Assembly: GCA_022712975.1 (NCBI GenBank)
Contig: JAFLJO010000034.1
Location: 1-48,202, forward strand
Origin: Desulfocapsa sp.
GTDB lineage: Bacteria > Desulfobacterota > Desulfobulbia > Desulfobulbales > Desulfocapsaceae
Direction: 5' to 3'
DNA: 48,202 nt
Shown here: positions 26,948 to 35,733 of the stretch, in pieces
Position numbering within the stretch: the first letter of the stretch is position 1
Layout: every line of letters starts with the position of its first letter
Notes under the pieces: generated by a model
The model's input: the letters and a program-made list of their open reading frames with translations, nothing else
What the model was told of the DNA's origin: nothing
Database searches by the model: none
Made by a program: the position numbers and the translations under genes

Positions 26948-27724
26948 CTAAAAGCTATTGATTAGAGAACCTACAACTAAAGCCCAGCCATCAACCAGCA
27001 CAAAAAGGAGCAGTTTAAACGGCATGGATATAATTACAGGAGGTAACATCATCATACCCATGGACATGAGGATGGATGCAACGATCATATCGATTACTAA
27101 AAAAGGAACATAAATCATAAATCCCATCTGAAAAGCGCGTGTGAGCTCAGAAAGCATAAATGCCGGAATAAGAGTCATGGTTGGGATGTCATCTCTGTCA
27201 AATGGCTCATTGGTCAAGGTGATGTCTGAGAGCATTAACAGGTCTGATTCCTTTACCTGGGAAAACATGAAATCCCGCATTGGTTCAATAGCTTTATCCA
27301 AGGCGTCTTGCTGGGTTATTTCTTCTGCAAGATAGGGTTGCAATGCTTCATCGTTGATTTTGTTGATGGTTGGAGCCATGATAAAAAAACTTAAAAAGAG
27401 CGCAAGCCCGATCAATACTTGGGTGGGGGGCATGTTTTGGGTTCCCATGGCCAGTCGAATAAATCCAAGCACAATAATAATTCGGGTGAAGCAGGTTGTC
27501 ATAAGAAGAATGGCAGGTGCGATGGAGAGGATGGTAAGGAGAAAAAGTATTTGCAGTCCGGTTGATACCTGTGCAGGATTCTCAGCATTTTCCACACCAA
27601 AACTGATTGTAGGGACGCTTACAGCAAAGCATAGAGAAGGGACAATCAGTATGAAAAGCAATATGAGAAGAAAGTGGAAACGGGTAACGGTTGAAGAAAG
27701 AGTATGTAAAAGTTTACTGTTCAT
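26948..27724 (-). CDS. fliP: Flagellar export gate protein FliP
   Basis: A 258-residue membrane protein of the export gate with a cleavable signal peptide (hydrophobic core FLLILLFILIVPSLCFA). Conserved stretches are TSFT-like CFTRIIIVLGFIRLAMGTQNMPP, MRDFMFSQ and the DMIVASILMSMGMMMLPP segment near the C-terminus. It overlaps the end of fliO by 11 nt. Confidence 0.97.
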   Translation of the reverse strand: MNSKLLHTLSSTVTRFHFLLILLFILIVPSLCFAVSVPTISFGVENAENPAQVSTGLQILFLLTILSIAPAILLMTTCFTRIIIVLGFIRLAMGTQNMPPTQVLIGLALFLSFFIMAPTINKINDEALQPYLAEEITQQDALDKAIEPMRDFMFSQVKESDLLMLSDITLTNEPFDRDDIPTMTLIPAFMLSELTRAFQMGFMIYVPFLVIDMIVASILMSMGMMMLPPVIISMPFKLLLFVLVDGWALVVGSLINSF

Positions 27725-28043
27725 TGTGTTTTGCGGCAGCTAGTTTTGCTTGAAAGGAAGTTTCTTTACTGCCTTCAAGGGTTGCGAGTAATGTGATATT
27801 TTCAGTACCAATCCCCAGCAAAAATTCCTGTCCGTCAACCTCAACAAGACAGAGTGACTTTTTTGGCATAAGATGACGCATTTCTTTAATTTGGATTTTT
27901 GATTTGGTGTTGGATTGTGCAAAAGAAAGCCTTTTTCTCATAAGTCCGTATATCACAAACAAAATTCCCAAGACAATGAGTAATCCCCATATCATTCTCA
28001 GGCTTGTGGAAAAAAGTGTGGGATCTGTACTTTCAAACATCAT
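27714..28043 (-). CDS. fliO: Flagellar biosynthesis protein FliO
   Basis: A 109-residue single-pass membrane protein assisting FliP assembly. A membrane helix lies at about 15-37 (RMIWGLLIVLGILFVIYGLM), followed by a small cytoplasmic domain with the ICLVEVDGQEFLLGIG-type pattern seen in FliO. The frame can be read from a TTG at 28049, but AGGAGG is only properly spaced (7 nt) for the ATG at 28043. Sequence conservation in this family is low; size and position between fliN and fliP support the call. Confidence 0.9.
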   Translation of the reverse strand: MMFESTDPTLFSTSLRMIWGLLIVLGILFVIYGLMRKRLSFAQSNTKSKIQIKEMRHLMPKKSLCLVEVDGQEFLLGIGTENITLLATLEGSKETSFQAKLAAAKHNEQ

Positions 28044-28054
28044 ATTCAAGCCTC

Positions 28055-28459
28055 CTATCCCAGTTGCTCAATTCGATCCACTGGACTCACGACATCGGTG
28101 AGCCGAATTCCAAATTTATCACCAACCATGACAGCCTCACCTTTGGCAATGAGTCGTGAGTTCACATAGAGATCAAGAGGATCGCCAGCTAGTTTGTCAA
28201 GTTCAATCACATAGCCTTCACCCATCTTTAACAGATCTTTCAGGAGAATTTTACTGCGGCCAACTTCAACAGAAATCTGTAGTGGTACATCGTAAAGAAA
28301 TTCAAGTCCCCGCTCAGCGGAACCGACTTGTCCGGCAGATCCTGATGATGCCTCCCTGCTGCCTGAACCTGGTGCAGCATCCATATCAGTTCCATCTAAA
28401 AGTTCTTTGATTTCCTCTGGTTGAGGCTTTGACTTTTCTTGTATATCAATTGTATCCAT
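28055..28459 (-). CDS. fliN: Flagellar motor switch protein FliN
   Basis: A 134-residue C-ring protein. The extended frame starts at 28477, but the ATG at 28459 has AAGGAG at the right distance and starts MDTIDIQEK. The C-terminal SpoA domain (about 60-134) is standard: LLDVPLQISVEVGR-like FLYDVPLQISVEVGRSKI, ELDKLAGDPLDLYVN and GEAVMVGDKFGIRLTD. The Ser/Gly-rich head (about 28-50) is a linker. Its ribosome binding site lies inside the last codons of fliM. Confidence 0.96.
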   Translation of the reverse strand: MDTIDIQEKSKPQPEEIKELLDGTDMDAAPGSGSREASSGSAGQVGSAERGLEFLYDVPLQISVEVGRSKILLKDLLKMGEGYVIELDKLAGDPLDLYVNSRLIAKGEAVMVGDKFGIRLTDVVSPVDRIEQLG

Positions 28460-28460
28460 A

Positions 28461-29453
28461 TTATTCTCCTTGATCATATATGCCGGTCAGATTGATGGCT
28501 TTTTTCCCTCTGATTATTCCAGGGATGGCAAAAAATTTAAGATTTTCTTCAACAAGTATTTTGAGTGGTGAATTGGGGTCGTAATCAATGCTGAGAACAT
28601 CGCCTTTTTTAAGTTTCATAACTTTACGCACCGGCATAGTAATAGTTCCAGATTGGGCAACAACAGTTGTGGACATTTTGTGTATCTCTGCAACCAGCAA
28701 ATCCTGCCATCCGGATTGGCGGACTGTTTTGACCGTTAAGAGATCCCTTAGCTGGTCACGTAAGGGATCAAGAGTTGCTACTGGAAAAACAAGATCAAAT
28801 GTTCCGGTTATACTGCCAACTTTAATTTGAAATTTTCCGGTTAGTATTTCAGCGTCAGGTTCGGCGATGGAGACAAGTCTTGAATTCGATTCTATCTTAA
28901 CAATTGAAGATTCAAGCTCTATGATTTGTTCAAAGGCTTTGTCAATATCACCACAGGCTGTAAACATAACGGATTTTAAGACATTTAATTCAATTGATGT
29001 TGGTTTGCGGTCAAGATGAAGAGGCGATATTTCACTTGACGCACCAAGCATGATCTCGACAAGTGAAAAACAAAGCCCGGAATCAAGTACCATTAATGCT
29101 CCATTATTTAGTGGAGCCATGCCCAAAACACCAATGGCTCCAGCATCTTTTTGGGACAGCAGGTACTCCTGAAATTCGAGGCTGTTAATTTCTGTACGTG
29201 TTACGGTAACTGTTCTCTGTAGTTGATTTGTTAGTGTGATACCAAAGCTTGAAGCAAAATTATCGAGTATTATATCCAGGTTGGGAATCCGCTGTTGTTT
29301 GTCAGAAGAATCAGACATATCGAAAAGATTCAGCGGGCTGAAATTTGCAAAGCCGATGGTAGACTCATCACCTTGCAGATCGGTGGATACTTTGCCGCTT
29401 TTGATCCCGTGAAGGAGCTCGGCAATCTGTTCTCTATTTAATATTGCTTCCAC
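28461..29453 (-). CDS. fliM: Flagellar motor switch protein FliM
   Basis: A 330-residue C-ring protein that binds CheY-P and relays it to FliG. It starts with GTG at 29453 (AGGA 7 nt upstream); the N-terminal EAILNREQIAELLHGI is the CheY-P-binding region of the family, although the LSQDEID form of enteric FliM is replaced. A CheC-like middle domain (about 45-235) and a SpoA domain at the C-terminus (about 245-320) are visible. The likely binding partner is the CheY-type receiver at 45548. Confidence 0.95.
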   Translation of the reverse strand: MEAILNREQIAELLHGIKSGKVSTDLQGDESTIGFANFSPLNLFDMSDSSDKQQRIPNLDIILDNFASSFGITLTNQLQRTVTVTRTEINSLEFQEYLLSQKDAGAIGVLGMAPLNNGALMVLDSGLCFSLVEIMLGASSEISPLHLDRKPTSIELNVLKSVMFTACGDIDKAFEQIIELESSIVKIESNSRLVSIAEPDAEILTGKFQIKVGSITGTFDLVFPVATLDPLRDQLRDLLTVKTVRQSGWQDLLVAEIHKMSTTVVAQSGTITMPVRKVMKLKKGDVLSIDYDPNSPLKILVEENLKFFAIPGIIRGKKAINLTGIYDQGE

Positions 29454-29469
29454 AACTATTTCCTAATGT

Positions 29470-29991
29470 TTATTGAACAACAAAATCGGTGAAATAAATG
29501 GCCCTTACCTGCCCAGTCTGCAGGAATGAATTAATCTTTGAGACCAACTCAGCTTTCAGTTGTTTTTTTCCTTGCAAATCTTGAAGCTCTTCATAGGTTT
29601 TATTGCTAAGCAGCAATAACATGGCATCTCTTATTTGTGCCATTCTTTGATTGGTTTCTTCTACTGCTTCCTCTTTGTTCAGTTCAATGGTGAAAGATGC
29701 TTTTACAAAGTGTTGATCTTCTTCGCTTATAATATTCACAATAAACTCTGCAATTTCGACCATGGGGCCAATTGTAGCACCCTGGGTTAATTCGGGAACT
29801 GGTACATTAAGGCTAGGGTCAACTTCTTCCTCAACAGGTTCAGGTTTTAATAAGAAAAAGTATGCAGCTCCTCCAATGATGAGCAACAGCACAACAGCAG
29901 CGGCTATAATTATAATGAGTTTTTTCTTTCCTCCTCCACCTTCTTCTGCACCGTCTTCCTGATCGTGTTTGTTTTGGTCATTTTTTGCCAT
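29470..29991 (-). CDS. fliL: Flagellar basal body-associated protein FliL
   Basis: A 173-residue single-pass membrane protein that associates with stators. After a charged head (KNDQNKHDQEDGAEEGGGGKK) comes one membrane helix (about 25-48), then the periplasmic domain with IAEFIVNIISEEDQHFVKASFTIEL and the closing GQVRAIYFTDFVVQ, both FliL features. It sits between motB and fliM. Confidence 0.94.
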   Translation of the reverse strand: MAKNDQNKHDQEDGAEEGGGGKKKLIIIIAAAVVLLLIIGGAAYFFLLKPEPVEEEVDPSLNVPVPELTQGATIGPMVEIAEFIVNIISEEDQHFVKASFTIELNKEEAVEETNQRMAQIRDAMLLLLSNKTYEELQDLQGKKQLKAELVSKINSFLQTGQVRAIYFTDFVVQ

Positions 29992-30011
29992 GATATAATC
30001 CTTGTAACTGT

Positions 30012-30797
30012 TTAAAGTGGTAGCTCTCCGGCCTTTGTACCTTTAGCCCCAAGCCCTAAGGTGTCATTTGTACGGAGAACAAAATCAACTCTTCTGTTTT
30101 TTGCCATATTGGTTTCATTGGTATTTGGAACCACTGGCCGATCTGCTCCATACCCAATAGCTGACATCCTGTCCAATGGAAGGAGGTCACTTTTCTTAAA
30201 AAAACGCATGATCGAAACGGCTCTGTCCGTTGAAAGATCCCAGTTACTAAGTTTTTTTCCAGAAAAAGGAGTGGAATCTGTGTGACCTTCTATGCGCAGG
30301 CGCATGGAAAGAGGACGGAGAATATTAGCAAGCTCCCTAAGAGTTGGATATGCAGCGTGAGAAACAGTGGAAGAACCTCTTTTAAAGAGGATGGCATCGT
30401 TTATGCGCAGGACAATAGTACCATCTTCTCTTTTAATGAGTTCAACATCATCAGGGATGTTTGCAGATTTCAGCTGTGATTGTATGCGCTTATAGACTTT
30501 AGATGCCGTCTCGTTCTGAATGGGTGCAAATTTTGAAACTGGTGGAGAGGGGATAATGGGTATGGCGAATGTAGTCGGAGCAGGGGTCGAATGACCACCA
30601 AAAGCGTCTCGAAGAGATGCTGCTGCTTCCTCAAATTTTATTTCCTCCATATTAGCCATAGAGACTAGCAGGACGAAAAAAGTAAGGAGCAGAGTAACAA
30701 GATCTGCATAGGTTGTCATCCAACCAGGCGAACCTTTGACGCATACGCATTTTGGACATTTGACCTCTGCGGGCGGTTTTTTTTCGTCATCAGCCAT
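30012..30797 (-). CDS. motB: Flagellar stator protein MotB
   Basis: A 261-residue stator subunit anchored to peptidoglycan. The single membrane helix with the proton/ion-carrying aspartate is at D32 (TTYADLVTLLLTFFVLLVSM). The OmpA-like domain (about 145-250) contains RIEGHTDSTPFSGKKLSNWDLS and the KNRRVDFVL motif. The cytosolic head has a CPKC motif followed by another cysteine (C14, C17, C19), which is less usual and could bind metal, an inference. It is 16 nt downstream of motA. Confidence 0.96.
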   Translation of the reverse strand: MADDEKKPPAEVKCPKCVCVKGSPGWMTTYADLVTLLLTFFVLLVSMANMEEIKFEEAAASLRDAFGGHSTPAPTTFAIPIIPSPPVSKFAPIQNETASKVYKRIQSQLKSANIPDDVELIKREDGTIVLRINDAILFKRGSSTVSHAAYPTLRELANILRPLSMRLRIEGHTDSTPFSGKKLSNWDLSTDRAVSIMRFFKKSDLLPLDRMSAIGYGADRPVVPNTNETNMAKNRRVDFVLRTNDTLGLGAKGTKAGELPL

Positions 30798-30813
30798 AAT
30801 TACAGGTAATACT

Positions 30814-31578
30814 CTACTTGAATGTTGATTCTCTCAGTTTAGGGGCGATAAAAGCGTGAAGTTTCTGTTCCATTATCCTGGGGTTTTCACCGGATAGAAT
30901 GGATTGCATCCCTTCAATTACCAGATTCTTTATCAGTGTTTCAGATGCGGATCTATTTGCAAGCTTACCTGCCATTGGTGCAAAAAAGACATTCGCCAGA
31001 ATGACACCATATAAAGTGGTGAGCATAGCAAGAGCCATGGCAGGTCCAATGGAAGACGGATCACTCATATTCATTAGCATTTGCACAAGTCCAATAAGAG
31101 TACCAACCATGCCCATGGCAGGGGCGTATCCTGCCAGTGAAACAAAAATGTCCTTGCCTTTCTCATGGCGTGCCTGGAGACATTCTACTTCGGTGCCGAG
31201 CATAGCGCGCAAGGTTTCAGGCTCCTGTCCGTCAACTGCCATCTGCATTGCTTTTATAAGAAAAGCATCATCCACGGTGTCCATCATACCCTGAAGTGAG
31301 AGAATTCCTTCTTTTCTGGCTTTATTGGCAAATTCCATTAACTGAACGATAAGTTCATGTGGCGATTCGTCTTTATTGAAAATCGTTTTTTTGGCGATGG
31401 CGATGGCACCCATAAGGTCACTGAGCGGATAATGAACCAGTGCAACTCCTATGGTTCCACCACCAACGATCATAGCAGATGGTGCACTGATGAAAATGCT
31501 CAGTGGCCCGCCCTGAAGAATTGCCAGAAACATGAGACCCAGTGCAACTATTAGGCCGATTATTGTTGCAATATCCAA
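30814..31578 (-). CDS. motA: Flagellar stator protein MotA
   Basis: A 254-residue ion channel subunit with four membrane helices. The start is a TTG at 31578 giving the usual MDIATIIGLIVALG N-terminus; the upstream sequence has a GGGGG run about 10 nt before it. NKARKEGILSLQGMMD and the VFFAPMAGKLANRS region match the torque-generating loop and the fourth helix border. It is the first gene after the 332-nt gap behind flgE. Confidence 0.95.
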   Translation of the reverse strand: MDIATIIGLIVALGLMFLAILQGGPLSIFISAPSAMIVGGGTIGVALVHYPLSDLMGAIAIAKKTIFNKDESPHELIVQLMEFANKARKEGILSLQGMMDTVDDAFLIKAMQMAVDGQEPETLRAMLGTEVECLQARHEKGKDIFVSLAGYAPAMGMVGTLIGLVQMLMNMSDPSSIGPAMALAMLTTLYGVILANVFFAPMAGKLANRSASETLIKNLVIEGMQSILSGENPRIMEQKLHAFIAPKLRESTFK

Positions 31579-31654
31579 AGAAAAAACCCCCGTTACAGAA
31601 ATTGTTATCTAAAGTTGTATAATTAAGCTTATATTCTGGAGTTAAAAAAAACAA

Positions 31655-31670
31655 TGCAAAATACATTCCT
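31655..31670 (-). promoter_or_regulatory. Weak candidate sigma-54 promoter upstream of motA
   Basis: On the minus strand AGGAATGTATTTTGCA: the invariant GG and GC pairs are 10 nt apart as required (consensus TGGCAC-N5-TTGCA), and the -12 half TTGCA is perfect, but the -24 half matches poorly. It lies 77 nt before the motA start. Chance occurrence cannot be excluded. Confidence 0.25.
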
Positions 31671-31819
31671 AATTACTCATTGGTGTGTGTGTTGCTTTTT
31701 TACATTGAATGTACGAGTGTTTTTCTTCTAAGGAAAAAATTGATAGTGATCAAAAAAAGTGGAGTGTCAAAAAAATGACTGTACGTGGAGGCAGGGATTG
31801 GAAGAATGGAAGCACAGGC

Positions 31820-31865
31820 CACTTCTAACACTTGGCTTACTAACTGTTCACCAGTGTTAGAAGTG
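31820..31865. repeat. Hairpin with 13-bp perfect arms downstream of flgE
   Basis: Arms CACTTCTAACACT (31820-31832) and AGTGTTAGAAGTG (31853-31865), extended by a GG/CC pair after a one-base bulge. It lies 45 nt past the flgE stop. No T tract follows on either strand, so it is not a standard intrinsic terminator; it may protect the 3' end of the hook transcript or be a mobile repeat remnant. Confidence 0.75.
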
Positions 31866-31910
31866 CGCAATCCAGTTGGATCGTAAAAATATTCGGTGCT
31901 CTGTGAGAAG

Positions 31911-33248
31911 TTATCGTTTCAGATTAATTAATTGTCCTAGAAGTTCATCAACAACAGTAATGATTTTTGAGTTGGCTTCAAACCCTCTCTGGGTGGTGAT
32001 CATCTTAACAAATTCCTGACCCATATCCACATTGGATTGTTCAAGGGAATTGGTAAATATTTTTCCAAGTTCCGGGCCAGGAAGACCGGAACGTGGGGCT
32101 CCAGAGGCATCAGTACCGGTATACATATTAGAACCCACCATTTCGAGCCCACCTGGATTATTGAATTTTGCCAGGACAAGAGATGCAATCTTTGTTTGTT
32201 CACCATTAGAATACGTTGCGACAACCACGCCTTCAGCATTGATTCCAACATTGGTCAAGTTTCCTGCGGCAAAACCATTTTGACCTTGGGAAATGACATC
32301 TGATTCGGAATTAAACTGGGTCATATCAAAATCAATAGTAATATTAACAGGAGCTGATCCATTTCCAAAATCCATGGCTGGTATGGCAGCTGTAACAGGT
32401 ATGAAGAGCGGGTCTTCAGAAGTCGCACCATTTATATCCATAAGTTTTCCTTCAGATGAAAACACCAGAGGAACACCTGATGCATCAGCGAGTGCTGATC
32501 CGGCCGGGTCTGTATTTAAAGAAACACCATTAGCATCTTCAGCTGTCCAGTGAACATCCCAAACTCCTGCATCTTTCCGGAAATACAAGCTAACAAGATG
32601 TGCGGTACCTAGTGAATCAAAAATCTGAGCTGAGGATGAATAGTTGAATGTTCCGCTATCAATAGGATTTAAGACAGGGTCGTAGGGAGCAGCAGGATTT
32701 ACATAATTAAAAGCAGGCAGCGTTTGTGAGGCAGCATCCAGGTTTGTGATCAGATCCAGAGTATTTGTAGCTTGAGCTGGCGAAAGTCCAACGTCTTTCA
32801 CTTGAATATCTCCAAAGTCTCCCGGTATAAGTTGTCCTGCATCATCAAAGTAAGCACCCTGCACATTATATCCTTCAGGATTGACAAGAAACCCATCTGA
32901 ATTAAAGCGAAAGGCACCAGCTCTAGTGTAATAGGATTGGTCATTACCGGCTTCTTTGAGTATGAAGAAACCTTCACCCTCAATGGCTACGTCAGTATTT
33001 ATAGCAGTAGACTCAAAGGTTCCCTGGCTGAAAACACTATCAACTTTAGAAATATTTACACCACGTCCTATTTGAGATGTACCTCCTGAACCACTAATAT
33101 TACTGGAGAGGAGATCTGAAAAAATAGTTCGTCCCCCTTTGAAGCCGAGAGTGTTAGTATTCGCAAGATTGTTACCAATCACGCTCATTGCCTTTGAGTT
33201 ACTGTTAAGTCCACTTACGCCGCTGTATAATGCACTGGTTATACTCAT
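31911..33248 (-). CDS. flgE: Flagellar hook protein FlgE
   Basis: A 445-residue hook subunit. The N-terminal rod/hook motif is SALYSGVSGLNSNSKAMSVIGNNLANTNTLGFKGGR (about residues 5-40) and the C-terminal motif EQSNVDMGQEFVKMITTQRGFEANSKII. NPEGYNVQGA and the central acidic domain are hook features. It is 163 nt after the flgD stop and has no strong Shine-Dalgarno beyond GAGAGGA (GGATTC) just before the ATG. Confidence 0.97.
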   Translation of the reverse strand: MSITSALYSGVSGLNSNSKAMSVIGNNLANTNTLGFKGGRTIFSDLLSSNISGSGGTSQIGRGVNISKVDSVFSQGTFESTAINTDVAIEGEGFFILKEAGNDQSYYTRAGAFRFNSDGFLVNPEGYNVQGAYFDDAGQLIPGDFGDIQVKDVGLSPAQATNTLDLITNLDAASQTLPAFNYVNPAAPYDPVLNPIDSGTFNYSSSAQIFDSLGTAHLVSLYFRKDAGVWDVHWTAEDANGVSLNTDPAGSALADASGVPLVFSSEGKLMDINGATSEDPLFIPVTAAIPAMDFGNGSAPVNITIDFDMTQFNSESDVISQGQNGFAAGNLTNVGINAEGVVVATYSNGEQTKIASLVLAKFNNPGGLEMVGSNMYTGTDASGAPRSGLPGPELGKIFTNSLEQSNVDMGQEFVKMITTQRGFEANSKIITVVDELLGQLINLKR

Positions 33249-33416
33249 GAATGAATCCTCTCTATGTGGGATTTATAATAAAATTTACGCTGGAGCAGGC
33301 TTTTCGCATGCTCCTTTGTTGCAGGTATATAAAAAGGTTCAATCTACAAGATTGCACCAGCGATAGATCTTTGTTTTTCATCTTCATTTTCCATGTTGTA
33401 TCTATTGTAAATCTGG

Positions 33417-34103
33417 TTAGTTTTGATAAGCCGCAATAATTAATCCGGCACTGATTTCTGCGCCAGCCATGGTATGAAGAATTGCTTTACTCGTACTATT
33501 GTTAAAATCAACACCAGTTACTTCTGATTGAACCAATGGGGAAACTGCAATTGTGGCATCTTCTCCGGCGGCAGTTGCCTGCAGAGCAATATGATAATTT
33601 CCTGCAGGGACTACACTTCCTTCGTTATCCAAACCATCCCATTCAAGAAAGTGATTCCCGGGTTTCATCTCAGCAGGATCTAGTGTCGCGACTGTTGTGC
33701 CGTTGTCATCCCGAATTGTCATGGAGACCGAGGACGCAGTTCCATCAAGCTGGTATCCAATATGAGCAGGAGTTCCATCAAAGCTGAAAGTGCTGTCGGC
33801 ATAAATTACGTCTTTACCAAGGAGAGCCATAGTGGCAAATCTATCAGACTGTTGTTGTGCGCCAGCCAGACCTTCCATGGAGTTGTTCAGGTTCTGTAGT
33901 TGTTCAAGGGAACTGAATTCGGCAAGCTGTGATGTGAATTGTGATGCATCATCTGGATTTAATGGATCTTGATTCTGTAGTTGCGCAACCAAAAGAGTAA
34001 GGAAATCTTCTTTTCCCATGATGTCTTCATCACTGTCGCTCTTATACGTCGGTGTTGGATTTAGTGTAGGGGGCGGTGCAAAGATGTTAGATGTATATGT
34101 CAT
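33417..34103 (-). CDS. flgD: Flagellar hook assembly (scaffold) protein FlgD
   Basis: A 228-residue hook cap protein. The N-terminal signature is MGKEDFLTLLVAQLQNQDPL (residues 29-48), followed by FTSQLAEFSSLEQL. A FlgD Ig-like domain follows (about 95-190, with VSMTIRDDNGTTVATLD and NHFLEWDGLDNEG). The start at 34103 has AAGGAAAA upstream and adds 28 residues ahead of the signature, which suits FlgD length. Its gene lies between fliK and flgE, the three hook-building functions. Confidence 0.95.
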   Translation of the reverse strand: MTYTSNIFAPPPTLNPTPTYKSDSDEDIMGKEDFLTLLVAQLQNQDPLNPDDASQFTSQLAEFSSLEQLQNLNNSMEGLAGAQQQSDRFATMALLGKDVIYADSTFSFDGTPAHIGYQLDGTASSVSMTIRDDNGTTVATLDPAEMKPGNHFLEWDGLDNEGSVVPAGNYHIALQATAAGEDATIAVSPLVQSEVTGVDFNNSTSKAILHTMAGAEISAGLIIAAYQN

Positions 34104-34191
34104 GGCTTTTTTCCTTATTCAATGTTGAAGGAATGTAAGTATTCGGGTTGAACCCCCAGAAACAACCCAAACCACTGAGTTGTAAATGTTT

Positions 34192-34279
34192 GGCATGGCT
34201 TCATATTCGTGTAAGCGGGCTGGCGTAGCATATTAGTCATATGTGAGCCAGCCCGATCGCGCGAAGATGAAGTCATGCC
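34192..34279. repeat. 88-nt imperfect palindrome between fliK and flgD
   Basis: Two 33-nt arms (34192-34224 and 34247-34279) pair without gaps: 27 Watson-Crick pairs, 3 G-T pairs and 3 mismatches. The 22-nt loop folds further (CATAT/ATATG at 34229-34233 and 34239-34243). Outer arms read GGCATGGCTTCAT and ATGAAGTCATGCC; inner arms are CGGGCTGGC and GCCAGCCCG. The G-T pairs become G-U in an RNA copied as the plus strand, antisense to the genes around it. No T tract follows. It occupies most of the 208-nt gap. Confidence 0.85.
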
Positions 34280-34311
34280 GAATATTTACGAAGGAATCTG
34301 GTGAAACCTTT

Positions 34312-35727
34312 CTATACTCTAAGGTTAACACCAGATGTTTCTTCGTCGGTTCCTGCCGATTCTTCTTGGGAGTCTAACACAGCATCAAATGATTCATTCT
34401 TTTTCGAAGATGATTCGTTAAATGTAAATTTCTGCTGCTGAGAACTGAACTGTTTCTGAAATAATTCTTTCTGGTTTCCACCATCACTATCCATGATAAT
34501 TTCAAAAGCATCAATTTTAAACCCTTGATCTTCAAGAACTGCACGGAGCCGCGGCATGTTTTTTTCGAGTGTTTCCATAACCTGTCGACTCTGTGCGACA
34601 ATGTTTGCTGAAATGGAGTCATTCTTTACTAGAATATTGATCTTGAGGGCACCAAGTTCTACCGGGTGCAGTTGCATGCTAATCTTGCTGGTTTGCAACC
34701 TGGGATTACTATTAAAGCGTTGAATCAGGTTGTTCACTATTTCTTTTTGAGGCACCGGAATATGTGTTAAGGGGGTGAATTTTCCTTCAATACTCGTTGT
34801 TTGGGTTGTTGTACTTGATATCTGTCCAAATTTCTGACCAAAAGTAGATTCTGCCAATTTTGTTTCAGTTACAGTATTCCCCTGTGAAGTTGCAACTTGT
34901 TGCAACTCTCCTTTGTTTGTCTGGTTGAATCCTTTCTGTTCAGAGTTTCTTTGCTCTGAACTATCGTTTGTATTTCTTTTTGATTGTCCGAGTTTTGCAT
35001 TGAAAAATTGTTCAGAGACATCCTGCTTGGCACCTTCAAGATTCGAGAATTGCGGGGAATTTCTGCTACTATTTTCAACTATTGGTAATGAGATACCTGT
35101 TTGTCTCGTTCCATTTTCTGCATTGGTATCGGGCAGTATTGGGTTGGATAAATTTTGTAAATTATTTGTTTGACCTGGAAGCTTGCCACCGGGTAATTCG
35201 TTTCCACGAATTACAATTGGTCCATTTTCTTTTCCCTGATCAAGTATTTGATGAATCTGCTGCAATAAATGGCTTTCGGCCTTTGAGGGAGTAACCGCAT
35301 TGCTTGTTCCCTCTACTGCCATTTTAAGAGTTGAACCATCATCAGTAGGTATTACGATGGTAGGATTAGCCATGGAGGCCTTATCAAGTGGAGAGCTGAT
35401 AACAGGTGTTTTATCAGTGGAAGATTTATCATTGCCGACAGTATTGAGATTATTTTTAGTGCTTGCTGTTTCGGCAAAAAGTATGGCTTGGCTTGATAGA
35501 CCTATATCATTATCATCCTGAAGAATATCCACTGAGCTGTTTTCGGGTTGGTCTGTGTTCTGTTGTGTTTTAGGATCTTGAGGGCTTTGACCATTCTCAA
35601 TATTTTCTACGGCTTCATCCATCAAAGGGGAAAAATCCTGGCTACCATCGGACTGGGTGCCCATTGTTCCTTGTTGAGAAGCTGGGTTCCGAGCTGTAGG
35701 ATTAGGATTAAGACGGACTGTTTCCAT
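34312..35727 (-). CDS. fliK: Hook-length control protein FliK
   Basis: A 471-residue exported molecular ruler that also triggers the FlhB switch. The first 320 residues are Gln/Asn/Ser-rich and low in hydrophobics, as expected for the disordered ruler part. The C-terminal FliK domain (about 335-425) is well conserved: SMQLHPVELGALKINI, ANIVAQSRQVMETLEKNMP and LRAVLEDQGFKIDAFEI. A basal-body-hook order (fliK-flgD-flgE) follows in the same direction. Confidence 0.92.
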   Translation of the reverse strand: METVRLNPNPTARNPASQQGTMGTQSDGSQDFSPLMDEAVENIENGQSPQDPKTQQNTDQPENSSVDILQDDNDIGLSSQAILFAETASTKNNLNTVGNDKSSTDKTPVISSPLDKASMANPTIVIPTDDGSTLKMAVEGTSNAVTPSKAESHLLQQIHQILDQGKENGPIVIRGNELPGGKLPGQTNNLQNLSNPILPDTNAENGTRQTGISLPIVENSSRNSPQFSNLEGAKQDVSEQFFNAKLGQSKRNTNDSSEQRNSEQKGFNQTNKGELQQVATSQGNTVTETKLAESTFGQKFGQISSTTTQTTSIEGKFTPLTHIPVPQKEIVNNLIQRFNSNPRLQTSKISMQLHPVELGALKINILVKNDSISANIVAQSRQVMETLEKNMPRLRAVLEDQGFKIDAFEIIMDSDGGNQKELFQKQFSSQQQKFTFNESSSKKNESFDAVLDSQEESAGTDEETSGVNLRV

Positions 35728-35733
35728 TCTATG

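Larger units (their letters stand above)
31579..31910. other. 332-nt gap between flgE and motA
   Basis: No open frame with coding character. It holds a strong hairpin (31820-31865) and a weak sigma-54-type match (31655-31670). The part from 31671 to 31800 is T- and A-rich on the plus strand with nothing else recognisable. Confidence 0.7.
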
